This document shows, one piece after another, positions 27,055 through 27,500 of a stretch of DNA of 27,500 nucleotides. Both the position numbers and the translations under genes were made by a program. The notes beneath the pieces were generated by a model that was given only the letters and a program-made list of their open reading frames with translations, made no database searches and was not told the origin of the DNA. The stretch is from Tubiluchus corallicola (lineage: Eukaryota > Priapulida > Priapulimorpha > Priapulimorphida > Tubiluchidae): positions 1-27,500 of the forward strand of contig JAQGDQ010001306.1 in the NCBI GenBank assembly GCA_030141605.1, given 5' to 3'. Within the stretch, counting starts at the first letter, position 1; each line of letters opens with the position of its first letter.

Positions 27055-27500
27055 TATATATAATATATAATAATCTTTATTTGCCAATAAAATACATTGA
27101 TAATCACCGATAAAAACTTTACAGAGATGATCAATCAGTGTTAGTTAATAAAAACTTACACTGCTAAAGGCAAATGCGTCAGTGCAATCTAAACTACTGT
27201 GCAGTAATGGAAAGTTACGACGAATAAAATCAAACGTATTTACAACTATGTACAAAAAATAAAAAACTATGATTTAATTAATATGGCCGTGGATATATGA
27301 ATTCTGAATTAGTGTGTATGTTGTCGTACTGGTGTGATGGTATTTCATATCTGGTTAATATTAGTGATTTTAATTTTGTTTTAAATGCTGATAGGGATTT
27401 GATTTGTTTAACCTGTAATGGTAGAGAATTCCAAAGTAGAATTGCTCGTTTGATTACGACCTAGATGTAGAGCGATTTGACAATCACCCTGCAAAATGCT
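27055..27500 (-). mobile_element. LINE 3' end with reverse-transcriptase C-terminus, continues right
   Basis: The - strand from about 27451 to the stop at 27278-27280 encodes IKRAILLWNSLPLQVKQIKS, LSAFKTKLKSLIL and on to PRPY. LWNSLP and the FKTKLK ending are typical of CR1/L2-type LINE polyproteins. An in-frame TAG just upstream shows decay. The 3'UTR ends in GGCAAATAAAGATTATTATA. 14205-14400 is another copy of this 3' end. Confidence 0.85.

Overview
This is a eukaryotic window. It is AT-rich, has GT-AG introns, few exons and many repeats, and almost certainly comes from an invertebrate animal. Three protein-coding loci can be recognised. On the + strand are the last four coding exons of the spliceosomal DEAH-box helicase DHX38/PRP16 (484-618, 1705-1830, 2632-2727, 11143-11334; stop at 11332-11334). 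On the - strand, nested inside the 8.4-kb last intron of DHX38, is an apparently intronless alpha-1,3-fucosyltransferase (GT10 family, 5454 down to 4187) broken by one frameshift. On the + strand are the first two coding exons of an Iroquois-class homeobox gene (20290-20340 and 23050-23292); its homeodomain lies beyond the right edge. The Iroquois N-terminus (CCESGRP, TDPTTGQTVCSCQYD, GYVP, DPSAFYSPL) fits a protostome, perhaps a mollusc or other lophotrochozoan. That placement is an inference of low confidence.

Most of the remaining sequence is repetitive. Four unrelated minisatellites lie within 12.5 kb: a 25-bp palindromic unit (2923-3647), a 65-bp unit attached to the 3' end of a non-LTR retrotransposon (6305-7209 on -, 13336-13832 on +), a 48-bp unit with no stop codon in any of six frames (8541-9950), and a 42-bp unit (14649-15332). 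The 42-bp array sits in an element with 27-bp terminal inverted repeats whose right end carries degenerate inverted units. The 48-bp array has one inverted solo unit 0.7 kb downstream. Both look like foldback-type elements.

Other mobile elements are: a Tc1/mariner transposase with an internal stop, cut off at the 65-bp array; two copies of a short inverted-repeat element with 6-bp target duplications, one beside a DHX38 splice acceptor and one just past its poly(A) signal; a PIF/Harbinger-like MITE with a TTA duplication; two copies of a tRNA-derived SINE; two copies of a second, about 390-bp tRNA-headed repeat inside the Iroquois intron; and several LINE 3' ends.

Layout: 1-11.6 kb is the DHX38 3' half with the nested fucosyltransferase; 11.6-19.6 kb is intergenic and rich in repeats; 19.6-20.3 kb is the GC-richer Iroquois promoter and 5'UTR; 20.3-27.5 kb is Iroquois introns 1 and 2. 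The three genes have no evident functional link. The main interest is how tandem arrays are built into mobile elements.
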